Shown here piece after piece: positions 40,439 to 48,888 of a stretch of 64,000 bases of DNA. The DNA lies in contig NZ_UFSM01000001.1 of NCBI RefSeq assembly GCF_900445235.1, positions 2,681,501-2,745,500 on the forward strand, in the 5' to 3' direction. The stretch's first letter is position 1. Each line of letters opens with the position of its first letter. The notes under the pieces are model-generated. The model had not been told where the DNA came from, did no database searches, and worked only from the letters and a program-made list of their open reading frames with translations. The position numbers and the translations under genes are program-made. The stretch is from Aminobacter aminovorans. GTDB taxonomy: Bacteria > Pseudomonadota > Alphaproteobacteria > Rhizobiales > Rhizobiaceae.

Positions 40439-41026
40439 TTATCTGACCTCGTAGCCGACGTCTTCGGATGCATGGCAAAGCATTTTCCAGAAGGAGCGGG
40501 CGAAGGAGCGGAAGACGTAGAGGTCGAAGCTGTCGGGGCCGCTGCGCTGGATCTGGGTGAAGACGTCGTGATGGGTGGTCGAGGTGCCGGAACCCTGGGG
40601 AAAGGCGGCCAGCGCAAAGTCGACGGCGAAGAGCTTGGCCAGCACCCATTCCGATTTCGGGCCGCCGATTCTGATCGCCGTGCGTCCATGCGACAGGTCG
40701 GTGATCGTGCCCATCGCTGCGGTGACCTTGCCGGCAAAGGCTGTGGCAAGTCCTTCCGAAGCGTCTGATACCAGGAACTTTCCCGGAGCGAAGCCGAAGG
40801 CGCAACAGCGCTCGGACGACGCGCCGGCGCCTGCGCCGTCGGCCAGCTTGAGGCCGGTGACCGAACCGATCGTTGCCATCAGCTTCTTTTCCTCGCCCGG
40901 CCAGGCGGCAAGCTGGACAATCGAGCCGGGTGCGATCTCGGACAAGGTTACGCCGACGCCGTCGACGAAATTGCCATGCGAGCCGGGCCGGAATACCGGT
41001 TCGAGCGGTGAAAGCTGCTCAACCAT
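40439..41026 (-). CDS. soxG: Sarcosine oxidase, gamma subunit
   Basis: 195 residues from ATG 41026. It overlaps the end of soxA by 8 nt. Recognisable parts are VEQLSPLEPVFRPGSHGNF, TDLSHGRTAIRIGGPKSEWVLAKLFAVD, FPQGSGTSTTHHDVFTQIQR and FRSFARSFWKMLCHASEDVGYEV, as in heterotetrameric sarcosine oxidases. The gamma subunit has a GcvT-like fold and stabilises the complex. It is the last gene of the soxBDAG unit. Confidence 0.9.
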   Translation of the reverse strand: MVEQLSPLEPVFRPGSHGNFVDGVGVTLSEIAPGSIVQLAAWPGEEKKLMATIGSVTGLKLADGAGAGASSERCCAFGFAPGKFLVSDASEGLATAFAGKVTAAMGTITDLSHGRTAIRIGGPKSEWVLAKLFAVDFALAAFPQGSGTSTTHHDVFTQIQRSGPDSFDLYVFRSFARSFWKMLCHASEDVGYEVR

Positions 41027-44015
41027 GCATGCGCTTCCCTTCGGGATCGAAGAAGTGGTGGCTGACGATTTCCACCGGGCCGAAGCGGTTGCGCAACGGG
41101 TCGGAGATGTGAGCACGCTTGCCATGGCGCGCTTTGCCGCCGGAGACCAGGGCAAGTGCTATGTACTTGCCGAGCGCGGGCGAGAAGCAGGCGGCGGTGA
41201 TGTGGCCGAGCGATCCGTGCGGGTTGGCGGCGTCGACCTCCTCGACGATGTGCGCGCCACCGCTGAGCGGTCGGTTGTCGAGTGAGATCAGGCCGACCAG
41301 TTCGAGCCTGCCCGAGGCGGCAAGTCCTTCGCGGTCCATCATCGCCGAGCCGATGAAGGGTTTTTTCTTGGACAGCATCCAGCCGAGATGGAGGTCGCGT
41401 GCCGAGGTGCGGCCGTCGATCTCGGCACCGGTGACGTGGCCTTTTTCGATGCGCATCGTGCCGAGGGCCTCGAGCCCGTAGGGAACCATGCCGAAAGGTT
41501 TGCCGGCCTCGATCAGCGCTTCCCAGGCATGGGTGCCGTGACCGGCACCGGAATATACCTCGAAGGCCATCTCGCCTGAAAAGGAGAGCCGGCAGATCAT
41601 CACCGGTGCGCCCGAAATCTCGCCATGGACGATGCCCATGAAGGGCAGGGCCTCGTTGTCGACCCTGGTGCCGGTGACGCAGGCAGCGAGGATGTCCCGC
41701 GCCTTTGGGCCGCCGATCGCCGCGCCGGCCCACTGATCGGTGACGGAGGTCAGGTGAACCTTGAGATCCGGCCAGACGACGTCGAGGAAATATTCGAGGT
41801 GCTGCATGACCTTGCCGGCATTGGCCGTGGTCGTGGTCATCAGGAAGTCGTGTTCGCCAAGCCGCCAGGTGGTGCCGTCGTCGAAGACGAGGCCGTCCTC
41901 GCGCAGCATCAGGCCGTAGCGCGCCTTGCCGACGGGCAAGGTCGAAAAGACGTTGGAATAGATGCGGTCGAGGAACTCTGCGGCATCCGGTCCCTGGACG
42001 GCGATCTTGCCGAGCGTCGAGACGTCGACGATGCCCGCCGTTTCGCGGGTCGCTCCCGCTTCCCTGACATAGGCCTGCTCGATCGTCTCGCCGGGGCCGC
42101 CATAGATCATCGGGCGGAACCACAGGCCGGCCGAATACATCGTCGCGCCGTTTTCCAGATGCCAGTCATGCATCGGGGTCAGCCGGTCAGGCTTGAGGTC
42201 GCCGAAACGCTCGGCGGCAAGCGCGCCGACGGAGACAGGTGCGTATGGCGGGCGGAAGCGCGTCGTGCCGACCTCGGGGATCGGCTTGCCCAGGGCTTCG
42301 GCCATGATGGCGAGGCCGGGCACGTTGGAGCCTTTGCCCTGGTCGGTGGCCATGCCGAGGGTGGTGTAGCGCTTGAGATGCTCGACCGAGACGAAACCTT
42401 CGAGGTGTGCGAGGCGGACATCGTCAGCCGTCACGTCGTGCTGGAGGTCGACGAAGGCCTTGCCCTTGGCCTTGATCTCGAAGACCGGCGCCGGGTTGGG
42501 GTCGAGCGGCGCGGGTTCGACGTGGGGCAGGGTGGCGGTTTCGAGCGCCGGCTGGCCTGCCGCCTTGCGGCCGGCGGAAAAGCCTTCGGAGATGACTTCG
42601 GCCGTCGAGAAGGTTCCGTTGAAGGCGCCGGCGCCGATCCAGCCCTTGCCGGTTTCCGGCGGCAGGAAGGCCTGCAGGTCGTCGCTCCAGACCGGCCGCG
42701 CCCCGGCCTGGCTGGCGAGGTGGATGGTCGGCGACCAGCCGCCCGAAACGACTAGGCAGTCGGCGCCGATGTCGCGCGCGTTGCCCTTGGAGACACCCGA
42801 TGCGGCGGAGAATGGGGCCAGCTTGACACCGGAGAGCTTCTTGCCGCCTTCGGTGCCGATCACCGCATGGCCGGCCAAAAGTTCGGCGCCGGCCTCTGAT
42901 GCAAGCGTGCGGCAGGCCGCGGAGACGTCGGAGCGCAGGTCGGCGATGGCGACGATCCTGGCTCCAGCCTTGGCTAGAGCCGCGGCTGCGCGATAGGCGC
43001 TGTCGTTGTTGGCCAGAACGGCGATCTTTTCGCCAGCCAGCACGCCGTACTGGTTGGCATAGCGCATCGCGGCGCTGGCCATCATCACGCCCGGCCGGTC
43101 GTTGCCGGGGAACACAAGTGGCCGTTCGAAGGCACCGGTGGCGAGCACGACGTTTCTTGCCCGGATGGTCCAGTGGCGATGGCGCGGCGCACCCTTGGCG
43201 GGCGTGTCCTTGTGGTCGCTGACACGTTCGACGGCGGCCAGCGTGTTGCCGTCATAATAGCCCCAGACGGTGGTGCGCTTGAGCAGGCGGACATTGTCAT
43301 GGGTCTTGAGTTCGCCGACGACGTCGGAGGCCCAGGTTGCGGCGGGCTCGCCGTCGATCGTCTCGCCCGACCAATTGGCCGAGCCGCCGAAGCATGGATC
43401 GAGCTCAGCCAGGATGACCTGAGCGCCCGACTGTGCAGCCTCGTGCGCGGCGGCAAGGCCGGCGGGCCCGGAGCCGACGACAAGCACGTCGCAGAAGGCG
43501 TTCATGCGCTCATAACGCGACGGATCGGGCGCGTGGCCGGCGCGGCCGAGGCCGGCGGCGCGGCGGATGATCTTTTCGCAGAGCATCCAGAACCGGGTGC
43601 CCTTGAGCGGGCCGATCACCGGTCCCATGAAGGTCTTGTAGTAGAAGCCGGCGGAGATGAACTTGCCGCCGAGCTGGTTGATGGCGCTGACGTCGTAGGC
43701 GAGCGAGGGAAAGCGGTTCTGGCTGACGGCGGTGAGGCCGTCATGGATCTCGACCATCGTGGCGGGAATGTTCGGTTCGCGGACCTCGCCGCGCAGCACC
43801 GTCACCAGCGCGTTCGGCTCATCGACGCCTGATGTCAGCACGCCGCGCGGACGGTGGTACTTGAATGAGCGGCCGAACAGCGAAACCCCATTGGCAAGCA
43901 GCGCCGAGGCCAGCGTATCGCCCTGGTGGCCGGTATAGGCGGTGCCGTCGAAGGTGAAGCGGATGGTCCGCAGCCGGTCGATGCGGCCACCCGACGGTGT
44001 GCGGCGCGGGCTCAT
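41019..44015 (-). CDS. soxA: Sarcosine oxidase, alpha subunit
   Basis: 998 residues, the expected size. The N-terminus (IRFTFDGTAYTGHQGDTLASAL) is the 2Fe-2S-ferredoxin-like domain found in alpha subunits, then a pyridine-nucleotide-disulfide type NAD site (DVLVVGSGPAGLAAAHEAAQ), and the C-terminal half is a tetrahydrofolate-binding GcvT domain (FSGEMAFEVYSGAGHG, YGLEALGTMRIEKGH). The complex oxidises sarcosine to glycine with transfer of the methyl carbon to tetrahydrofolate. The start overlaps the soxD stop by ATGA (44012-44015). Confidence 0.95.
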   Translation of the reverse strand: MSPRRTPSGGRIDRLRTIRFTFDGTAYTGHQGDTLASALLANGVSLFGRSFKYHRPRGVLTSGVDEPNALVTVLRGEVREPNIPATMVEIHDGLTAVSQNRFPSLAYDVSAINQLGGKFISAGFYYKTFMGPVIGPLKGTRFWMLCEKIIRRAAGLGRAGHAPDPSRYERMNAFCDVLVVGSGPAGLAAAHEAAQSGAQVILAELDPCFGGSANWSGETIDGEPAATWASDVVGELKTHDNVRLLKRTTVWGYYDGNTLAAVERVSDHKDTPAKGAPRHRHWTIRARNVVLATGAFERPLVFPGNDRPGVMMASAAMRYANQYGVLAGEKIAVLANNDSAYRAAAALAKAGARIVAIADLRSDVSAACRTLASEAGAELLAGHAVIGTEGGKKLSGVKLAPFSAASGVSKGNARDIGADCLVVSGGWSPTIHLASQAGARPVWSDDLQAFLPPETGKGWIGAGAFNGTFSTAEVISEGFSAGRKAAGQPALETATLPHVEPAPLDPNPAPVFEIKAKGKAFVDLQHDVTADDVRLAHLEGFVSVEHLKRYTTLGMATDQGKGSNVPGLAIMAEALGKPIPEVGTTRFRPPYAPVSVGALAAERFGDLKPDRLTPMHDWHLENGATMYSAGLWFRPMIYGGPGETIEQAYVREAGATRETAGIVDVSTLGKIAVQGPDAAEFLDRIYSNVFSTLPVGKARYGLMLREDGLVFDDGTTWRLGEHDFLMTTTTANAGKVMQHLEYFLDVVWPDLKVHLTSVTDQWAGAAIGGPKARDILAACVTGTRVDNEALPFMGIVHGEISGAPVMICRLSFSGEMAFEVYSGAGHGTHAWEALIEAGKPFGMVPYGLEALGTMRIEKGHVTGAEIDGRTSARDLHLGWMLSKKKPFIGSAMMDREGLAASGRLELVGLISLDNRPLSGGAHIVEEVDAANPHGSLGHITAACFSPALGKYIALALVSGGKARHGKRAHISDPLRNRFGPVEIVSHHFFDPEGKRMHG

Positions 44016-44311
44016 GCCTTGGCTCCGGATGTGCGGCGGCCGTGGGGCGGCGCGCCATGTTCGCGGGCAAAACGCACGCTCTTGATTTCATGGGTGAGCG
44101 TGTCGCGGACGACGGCGAGATGGGCGCGGCAGCCGCCGGCGTGTTGCCAGATCTCGTTGTGGATGCCGGCCGGGTTGAGGCGGTCATAGACATAGGCGCT
44201 CCACGCCTCGGCATCGGTCGAAGCGGGATCGGGACGGCTGCGGTTGCCGTCGCCCTGATAGGCGAATTCGGAAACGTCGCGCGGGCCGCAATAGGGGCAG
44301 GTGATCAACAT
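44012..44311 (-). CDS. soxD: Sarcosine oxidase, delta subunit
   Basis: 99 residues from ATG 44311. LITCPYCGPRDVSEFAYQGD holds the CPYC zinc ligands, with further ligands in WQHAGGCRAHL, which agrees with the zinc-binding delta subunit of heterotetrameric sarcosine oxidase. Longer open frames upstream run into soxB and are not needed. It starts 10 nt after soxB ends. Confidence 0.94.
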   Translation of the reverse strand: MLITCPYCGPRDVSEFAYQGDGNRSRPDPASTDAEAWSAYVYDRLNPAGIHNEIWQHAGGCRAHLAVVRDTLTHEIKSVRFAREHGAPPHGRRTSGAKA

Positions 44312-44321
44312 ATTCGAATCC

Positions 44322-45581
44322 CTAGTGCATTCGCGGCGTCGGACCCTGGCCCTTGTCGTCGATGACGGTGCCACGGCTGAAACGGTCGAGCGTGAAGGGC
44401 GCGTTGAACTCGTGCGGCGCGTCCTTGGCGATGGTGTGGGCAAAGCAGAAGCCGGAAGCCGGCGTTGCCTTGAAGCCGCCGTAACACCAGCCGCAATTGA
44501 GATACATGCCGGGCAAGGGGCCGGTGGTGATGATCGGCGAGCCATCCATCGACATGTCGCAGACCCCACCCCATGAGCGCAGCACGCGCACGGGTGCCAG
44601 CGAAGGGAACAGCGCCAGCATCTCGCTCATCACTTCCTCGACGATGGGCAGGCTGCCGCGCTGGGCATAGGAATTGTAGCCGTCGAGGTCACCGCCATAG
44701 ACTAGGCCGCCCTTGTCGGACTGACCGACATAGAAGTGGCCCATGCCGAAGGTCAGCACGGTGTCGAGGAACGGCTTGAGCGATTCCGAGACGAAGGCCT
44801 GGAGGACGTGGCTCTCGATCGGCATGCGGTCGATGCCGGCGAGTTGCATTACCCGCCCGGTGCTGCCGGCCACGGCAACGGCGACCTTCCTGGCACGAAT
44901 CTCGCCGCGACTTGTCGAGACGCCGATGACCCGGTCGCCGTCACGCAGGAAGCCTGTGACTTCGCAATTCTCGATGATATCGACGCCGCGGCGGTCGGCA
45001 CCCCGGGCATAACCCCAGGCAACGGCATCGTGGCGGGCAGTACCCGCGCGTTCCTGCATCAGCCCGCCATAGATCGGGAAACGTGCCCGCTGCGACATGT
45101 CGAGCCCGGGGACGCGGCGACCGATCTCGGCCGGCGTCATCAGCTCGGCGTCGACGCCGAGATGGCGCATGGCGTTGCCCTTGCGGGCGAGGTCGTCGAG
45201 CTGGCCCGGCGTGTGCGCCAGGTTGAGCACGCCGCGCTGCGAGAACATGACGTTGTAGTTGAGGTCGTGGGAAAGGTTCTCCCACATCTTCATCGAGTGT
45301 TCGTAGAAGCGTGTGTTCTGCGGCAACAGGTAGTTGGAGCGGACGGCGGTGGTGTTGCGGCCGACATTGCCGGAGCCGAGATAGCCCTTTTCCAGCACGG
45401 CAACGTTGGTGATGCCGAACTCCTTGGCGAGGTAGTAGGCGGTCGACAATCCATGGCCGCCGCCGCCGATGATGACGACGTCATACGATGCCTTGGGGCT
45501 CGGCTTGCGCCATGCCGGCTTCCAGTCGCGGTTACCGCTGAGCGCGTTCTTGAGAAGCGAAAAGGCCGAATATTCCGCCAT
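44322..45581 (-). CDS. soxB: Sarcosine oxidase, beta subunit
   Basis: 419 residues. YDVVIIGGGGHGLSTAYYLAKEFG is the FAD-binding Rossmann motif, followed by VLEKGYLGSGNVGRNTT and SNYLLPQNTRFYE, highly characteristic of SoxB. The beta subunit carries non-covalent FAD and covalently bound FMN and is the site of sarcosine oxidation; the C-terminal NCGWCYGGFKATPASG is conserved. It is the first gene of soxBDAG. A 196-bp region separates it from the divergent mscS-like gene and must contain the promoter. No glyA, folD or purU follows, unlike some sox operons. Confidence 0.95.
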   Translation of the reverse strand: MAEYSAFSLLKNALSGNRDWKPAWRKPSPKASYDVVIIGGGGHGLSTAYYLAKEFGITNVAVLEKGYLGSGNVGRNTTAVRSNYLLPQNTRFYEHSMKMWENLSHDLNYNVMFSQRGVLNLAHTPGQLDDLARKGNAMRHLGVDAELMTPAEIGRRVPGLDMSQRARFPIYGGLMQERAGTARHDAVAWGYARGADRRGVDIIENCEVTGFLRDGDRVIGVSTSRGEIRARKVAVAVAGSTGRVMQLAGIDRMPIESHVLQAFVSESLKPFLDTVLTFGMGHFYVGQSDKGGLVYGGDLDGYNSYAQRGSLPIVEEVMSEMLALFPSLAPVRVLRSWGGVCDMSMDGSPIITTGPLPGMYLNCGWCYGGFKATPASGFCFAHTIAKDAPHEFNAPFTLDRFSRGTVIDDKGQGPTPRMH

Positions 45582-45777
45582 ACTTCATGTCATCCTTCAG
45601 GCTGCGCGGGGACACTACAGGCAGCACTGCTGCGATCAAGCCAATATTCCGCCATTGTTTTTCGTCAGGCCGACTTTCCCATGGGCCAGCGCGCATCGGC
45701 TTGCCCGCCGAGATGCGCGTCTTTATCAATGGCCACGCCTTTTCATCGGCAAACTGACTACGAGTCGCTGACAAATC

Positions 45778-48267
45778 ATGTTTTTTTCCGCAGTCCGGCG
45801 CATCGCTGCCACCCTGTTCATCTTCACAGCCGTGCTTGTGGCAAACGCCGCAGCGCAGGATGCCGATCTCGGCAAGGCGCCGGCCGGCGTGGTGTCCGAC
45901 CAGCAGGAGGTCATCGCCAGCATCACCGCCAGGACGGATGCGCTGCAGAAGAAGATGGAGCAGAGCGCCGAGGACGATGCCGGTCTCGTCGACATCCGCC
46001 TGCAGCTCGAGCAGCTGTCGCGCGACCTGTTGCAAAGCGGCGTCGCTTTTCGTCCGCGCCTGACCGAAATCAACGCCCGGCTGGAACAGCTCGGCAAGCC
46101 GCCGGCCGACGGCCAACCGGCCGAGCCCGCTGTCGTGACCAGCGAGCGCGAGAAGCTGAACGCAGAGAAGACCGAGATCAATGCCGTGCTCGGCGTTGCC
46201 GAGAACCTGTCGATCCGCATTGACAAGCTGATCAGCCAGATCACCGAGATCCGCCGCAGCCTGTTCCAGAACCTGTTGACCAAGCGCTACCAGATTAATT
46301 TCGCGCTGGGCTCCGAGGTGGCCGACGCCTTCAAGACGGAGATTAACGACCTTTACCGGACGGTCTCGTCCTGGGTTCGTTTCGTCGTCAGCTTCAAGCT
46401 CAAGTCGATGCTGGCGGCCACGTTCTTCGCCCTGGGTGCGGCGGCGGTCATCATCATCGGCGGCCGGCGCATGTTCGGACGGATGTTCGAGCCTGACGGC
46501 CGGGTTGAGGAGCCATCCTATCTCAGCAGGCTGTCGGTCGCGTTCTGGTCGACCTTCATGCAGTCGGCGGCGCTCGTCGTCTTCCTTGGCGTCACCTACT
46601 ATCTGTTCGCCTATTTCGAGGTGCTGCGCGGCGACATCGGCGCCATGTTGTGGTCGCTGTTCTACGTCATCGCCATCGTGTTCTTCGTTTCGCGCCTCGG
46701 CATGGCCGTGCTGTCGCCCAGGCTGCCCAAGTGGCGGCTTATACCGGTCGAAAGCGGCGCTGCGCGCTGGCTGATGCTGCTGATCACAGCGACCGCTCTG
46801 TTTACCGGCCTCGATTACTTCCTGAGCTCGGTCTATCAGGTACTCGGCTCGCCGGTTGCGTTGACCGTCGGCGAGGCGCTGACTTCGACCGTAGTGATCG
46901 GCGTGCTGGTCATGCTGATCGGCTTGGTCAAGCCGTTCATCGATGAGGACGGACGGCCGAAGCCCTGGCCGCGTCTGTTCCGCTACATCGTGCTCACGCT
47001 GGGCGGGGTCACCATTGCCGCGGCACTGTTGGGCTATATCGGGCTTGCGCGCTTCGTGTCGCAGCAGATCGTCATTACCGGCACGATCCTCGCGACCATG
47101 TATATCGGCTTCCTGTCTTCGCAGGCGATCAACGAGGAAGACGCCTTCATCAAGACGACGGTCGGCCGTCGCATCAAGCGGATGTTCACGCTCGACGATG
47201 CGACGCTCGATCAGCTCGGCCTCGTCACCAGCATGGTCATCAATCTGATCGTGCTGATCGTCGGTGTGCCGCTGATCCTGTTTACCTGGGGATTTCAGCC
47301 CGGCGACATGATCACATGGCTGTATCGTATCGGCTCGGGCTTCCAGATCGGCAGTTTCACCTTCTCGCCCGCCGGCCTGCTTTCCGGCGTCATGGTATTT
47401 GCCATCGGCTATTTCGTGACACGCTGGTTCCAGGGCTGGCTCGACGGCTCGGTCATGGCACGTGGCAAGGTCGACGCCGGCGTGCGCAATTCCATACGCC
47501 TCGCCGTCGGCTATGCCGGCGTGGCGATAGCCGGTTTGATCGCCGTGTCTGCGGCCGGCATCGATCTTTCCAACCTGGCGCTTGTTGCCGGTGCGCTCTC
47601 CCTCGGTATCGGTTTCGGCTTGCAGAACGTCGTGTCGAACTTCGTTTCCGGCCTGATCCTGCTGGCCGAGCGTCCGTTCAAGGTCGGCGACTGGATCGTC
47701 GCGGGCGCCGTGTCGGGCACGGTCAAGAAGATCAGCGTGCGCGCCACCGAGATCGAGACCTTCCAGCGCCAGTCGGTGATCCTGCCCAATTCGGACCTGA
47801 TCAACAGCGCCGTCGGCAACTGGACCCACCGCAACAAGCTGGGCCGCGTCGACATCAAGATCGGCGTTGCCTATGATTCAGACGCCAAGCGCGCCCACGA
47901 GATCATGCTCGACATCGTGCGCTCGCATCCGATGGTGCTGAAGAACCCGGAGCCGTTCGTGCTTTTCGCCAATTTCGGCCCGGCAGCGCTGGAATTCGAA
48001 ATGCGGTTCTTCCTGGCTGATCTGCTCGGCAGCAATACTGTCCAGAACGATATCCGCTTCGGCGTGCTGGAAGCATTCGAGCGCGAAAACATCGCCATCC
48101 CGTCGACGGCGCGGGCGCATGACGTCAAGCCGGCGGAAAAGTGGCCTGCCGACGACGAACAAGTCGAGGCACAGGTGGCTGAACTCGAGGAAGCGCGCAG
48201 CAAACGCGCCGCACAAGCCGCAGCCGGCCGCAAGCCCGGCAGGCCCAGGAAGCCGGATCCGGAGTGA
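45778..48267 (+). CDS. MscS-family mechanosensitive channel with N-terminal DUF3772 domain
   Basis: 829 residues. A signal peptide (RIAATLFIFTAVLVANAAAQ) leads into a periplasmic helical DUF3772 domain with coiled coil (residues about 30-200). About ten membrane spans follow. The pore-lining MscS region, LVAGALSLGIGFGLQNVVSNFVSGLILLAERPFKVGDW, is at about residue 602, then the cytoplasmic beta and alpha/beta domains (GTVKKISVRATEIETFQ). The C-terminus is a basic tail of Ala/Lys/Arg. It is a large channel of the MscK/YbdG-like group and protects against osmotic downshift. It is divergent from soxB. Confidence 0.92.
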   Translation: MFFSAVRRIAATLFIFTAVLVANAAAQDADLGKAPAGVVSDQQEVIASITARTDALQKKMEQSAEDDAGLVDIRLQLEQLSRDLLQSGVAFRPRLTEINARLEQLGKPPADGQPAEPAVVTSEREKLNAEKTEINAVLGVAENLSIRIDKLISQITEIRRSLFQNLLTKRYQINFALGSEVADAFKTEINDLYRTVSSWVRFVVSFKLKSMLAATFFALGAAAVIIIGGRRMFGRMFEPDGRVEEPSYLSRLSVAFWSTFMQSAALVVFLGVTYYLFAYFEVLRGDIGAMLWSLFYVIAIVFFVSRLGMAVLSPRLPKWRLIPVESGAARWLMLLITATALFTGLDYFLSSVYQVLGSPVALTVGEALTSTVVIGVLVMLIGLVKPFIDEDGRPKPWPRLFRYIVLTLGGVTIAAALLGYIGLARFVSQQIVITGTILATMYIGFLSSQAINEEDAFIKTTVGRRIKRMFTLDDATLDQLGLVTSMVINLIVLIVGVPLILFTWGFQPGDMITWLYRIGSGFQIGSFTFSPAGLLSGVMVFAIGYFVTRWFQGWLDGSVMARGKVDAGVRNSIRLAVGYAGVAIAGLIAVSAAGIDLSNLALVAGALSLGIGFGLQNVVSNFVSGLILLAERPFKVGDWIVAGAVSGTVKKISVRATEIETFQRQSVILPNSDLINSAVGNWTHRNKLGRVDIKIGVAYDSDAKRAHEIMLDIVRSHPMVLKNPEPFVLFANFGPAALEFEMRFFLADLLGSNTVQNDIRFGVLEAFERENIAIPSTARAHDVKPAEKWPADDEQVEAQVAELEEARSKRAAQAAAGRKPGRPRKPDPE

Positions 48268-48404
48268 CGGCAGGGCGCGTCGGGCAATTATGGCATGAAC
48301 AAGGCATTCAGTTGCCGTTCAGCTTCAAACTCATATAAGCTCTCATGCAAACGGCGAAAATGCCTTGCTGAGATGAACAGGGACGGTGGAAACACCGAGT
48401 GCAA

Positions 48405-48671
48405 ATGAAAAGGTTTCTTGTCGCTGCAGGCGCGCTGGTCCTGGCAATGTCGGGCGCTGCGCATGCTGCAAGCGCGGTAAACCTCGACGCCGAACCGCGG
48501 ACCCTGATCGTCACGGAAGGTGGCTCCAAGACGGAGCTTTCCCTTGCCGCCGGCGAAACGGTCGAGTTCTGCTCGAGCGGCTGCTTCGTGACCTTGCCGA
48601 ATGGTGACCGCGAAGCGCTGACCGGTGATGAAACAGTAGAGATTTCGGGCGGCGCAGCCCGCATCAAGTAA
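48405..48671 (+). CDS. Small secreted protein of unknown function
   Basis: 88 residues from ATG 48405; a GTG at 48399 is the alternative. A clear signal peptide (KRFLVAAGALVLAMSGAAHA) precedes a short mature part. It contains LIVTEGGSKTELSLAAGETVEF and a CSSGCFVTLP pair of cysteines that could form a disulfide, suggesting a small beta-barrel periplasmic protein. I know similar rhizobial hypothetical proteins but no function. A terminator follows 29 nt after its stop, so it forms its own unit. Confidence 0.75.
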   Translation: MKRFLVAAGALVLAMSGAAHAASAVNLDAEPRTLIVTEGGSKTELSLAAGETVEFCSSGCFVTLPNGDREALTGDETVEISGGAARIK

Positions 48672-48700
48672 AGTCTGTCAACACGCAGGCTAATGATCGA

Positions 48701-48727
48701 AAAGGCCGGGCATCAGCCCGGCCTTTT
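48701..48727 (+). terminator. Rho-independent terminator
   Basis: AAAGGCCGGGC, loop ATCA, GCCCGGCCTTTTC form a strong perfect stem with a T-run, 29 nt after the small secreted protein gene. It insulates the following operon. Confidence 0.9.
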
Positions 48728-48888
48728 CTGCATTCTGCTAACGTCTGCTTAAGCATGACTGGCGAAATGACTGGTGCTCGTTTAGCATTCGGCCTCGACC
48801 TTAACCATCCGGAACGTGGTCGCCCGCTATAGCGGCATTGGGTCCGGAAGGTTCACGCCGTCCGGCAATGGGCAGGGCAGGCAGTTTG

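Noticed and set aside
45532..47829. A very long open frame on the minus strand opposite the mechanosensitive channel gene.
   Set aside because: It is an antisense shadow of a high-GC gene: rich in Asp, Glu, Arg, His and Gln, with no domain, no ribosome site and no conservation pattern. The plus-strand protein has clear MscS motifs.
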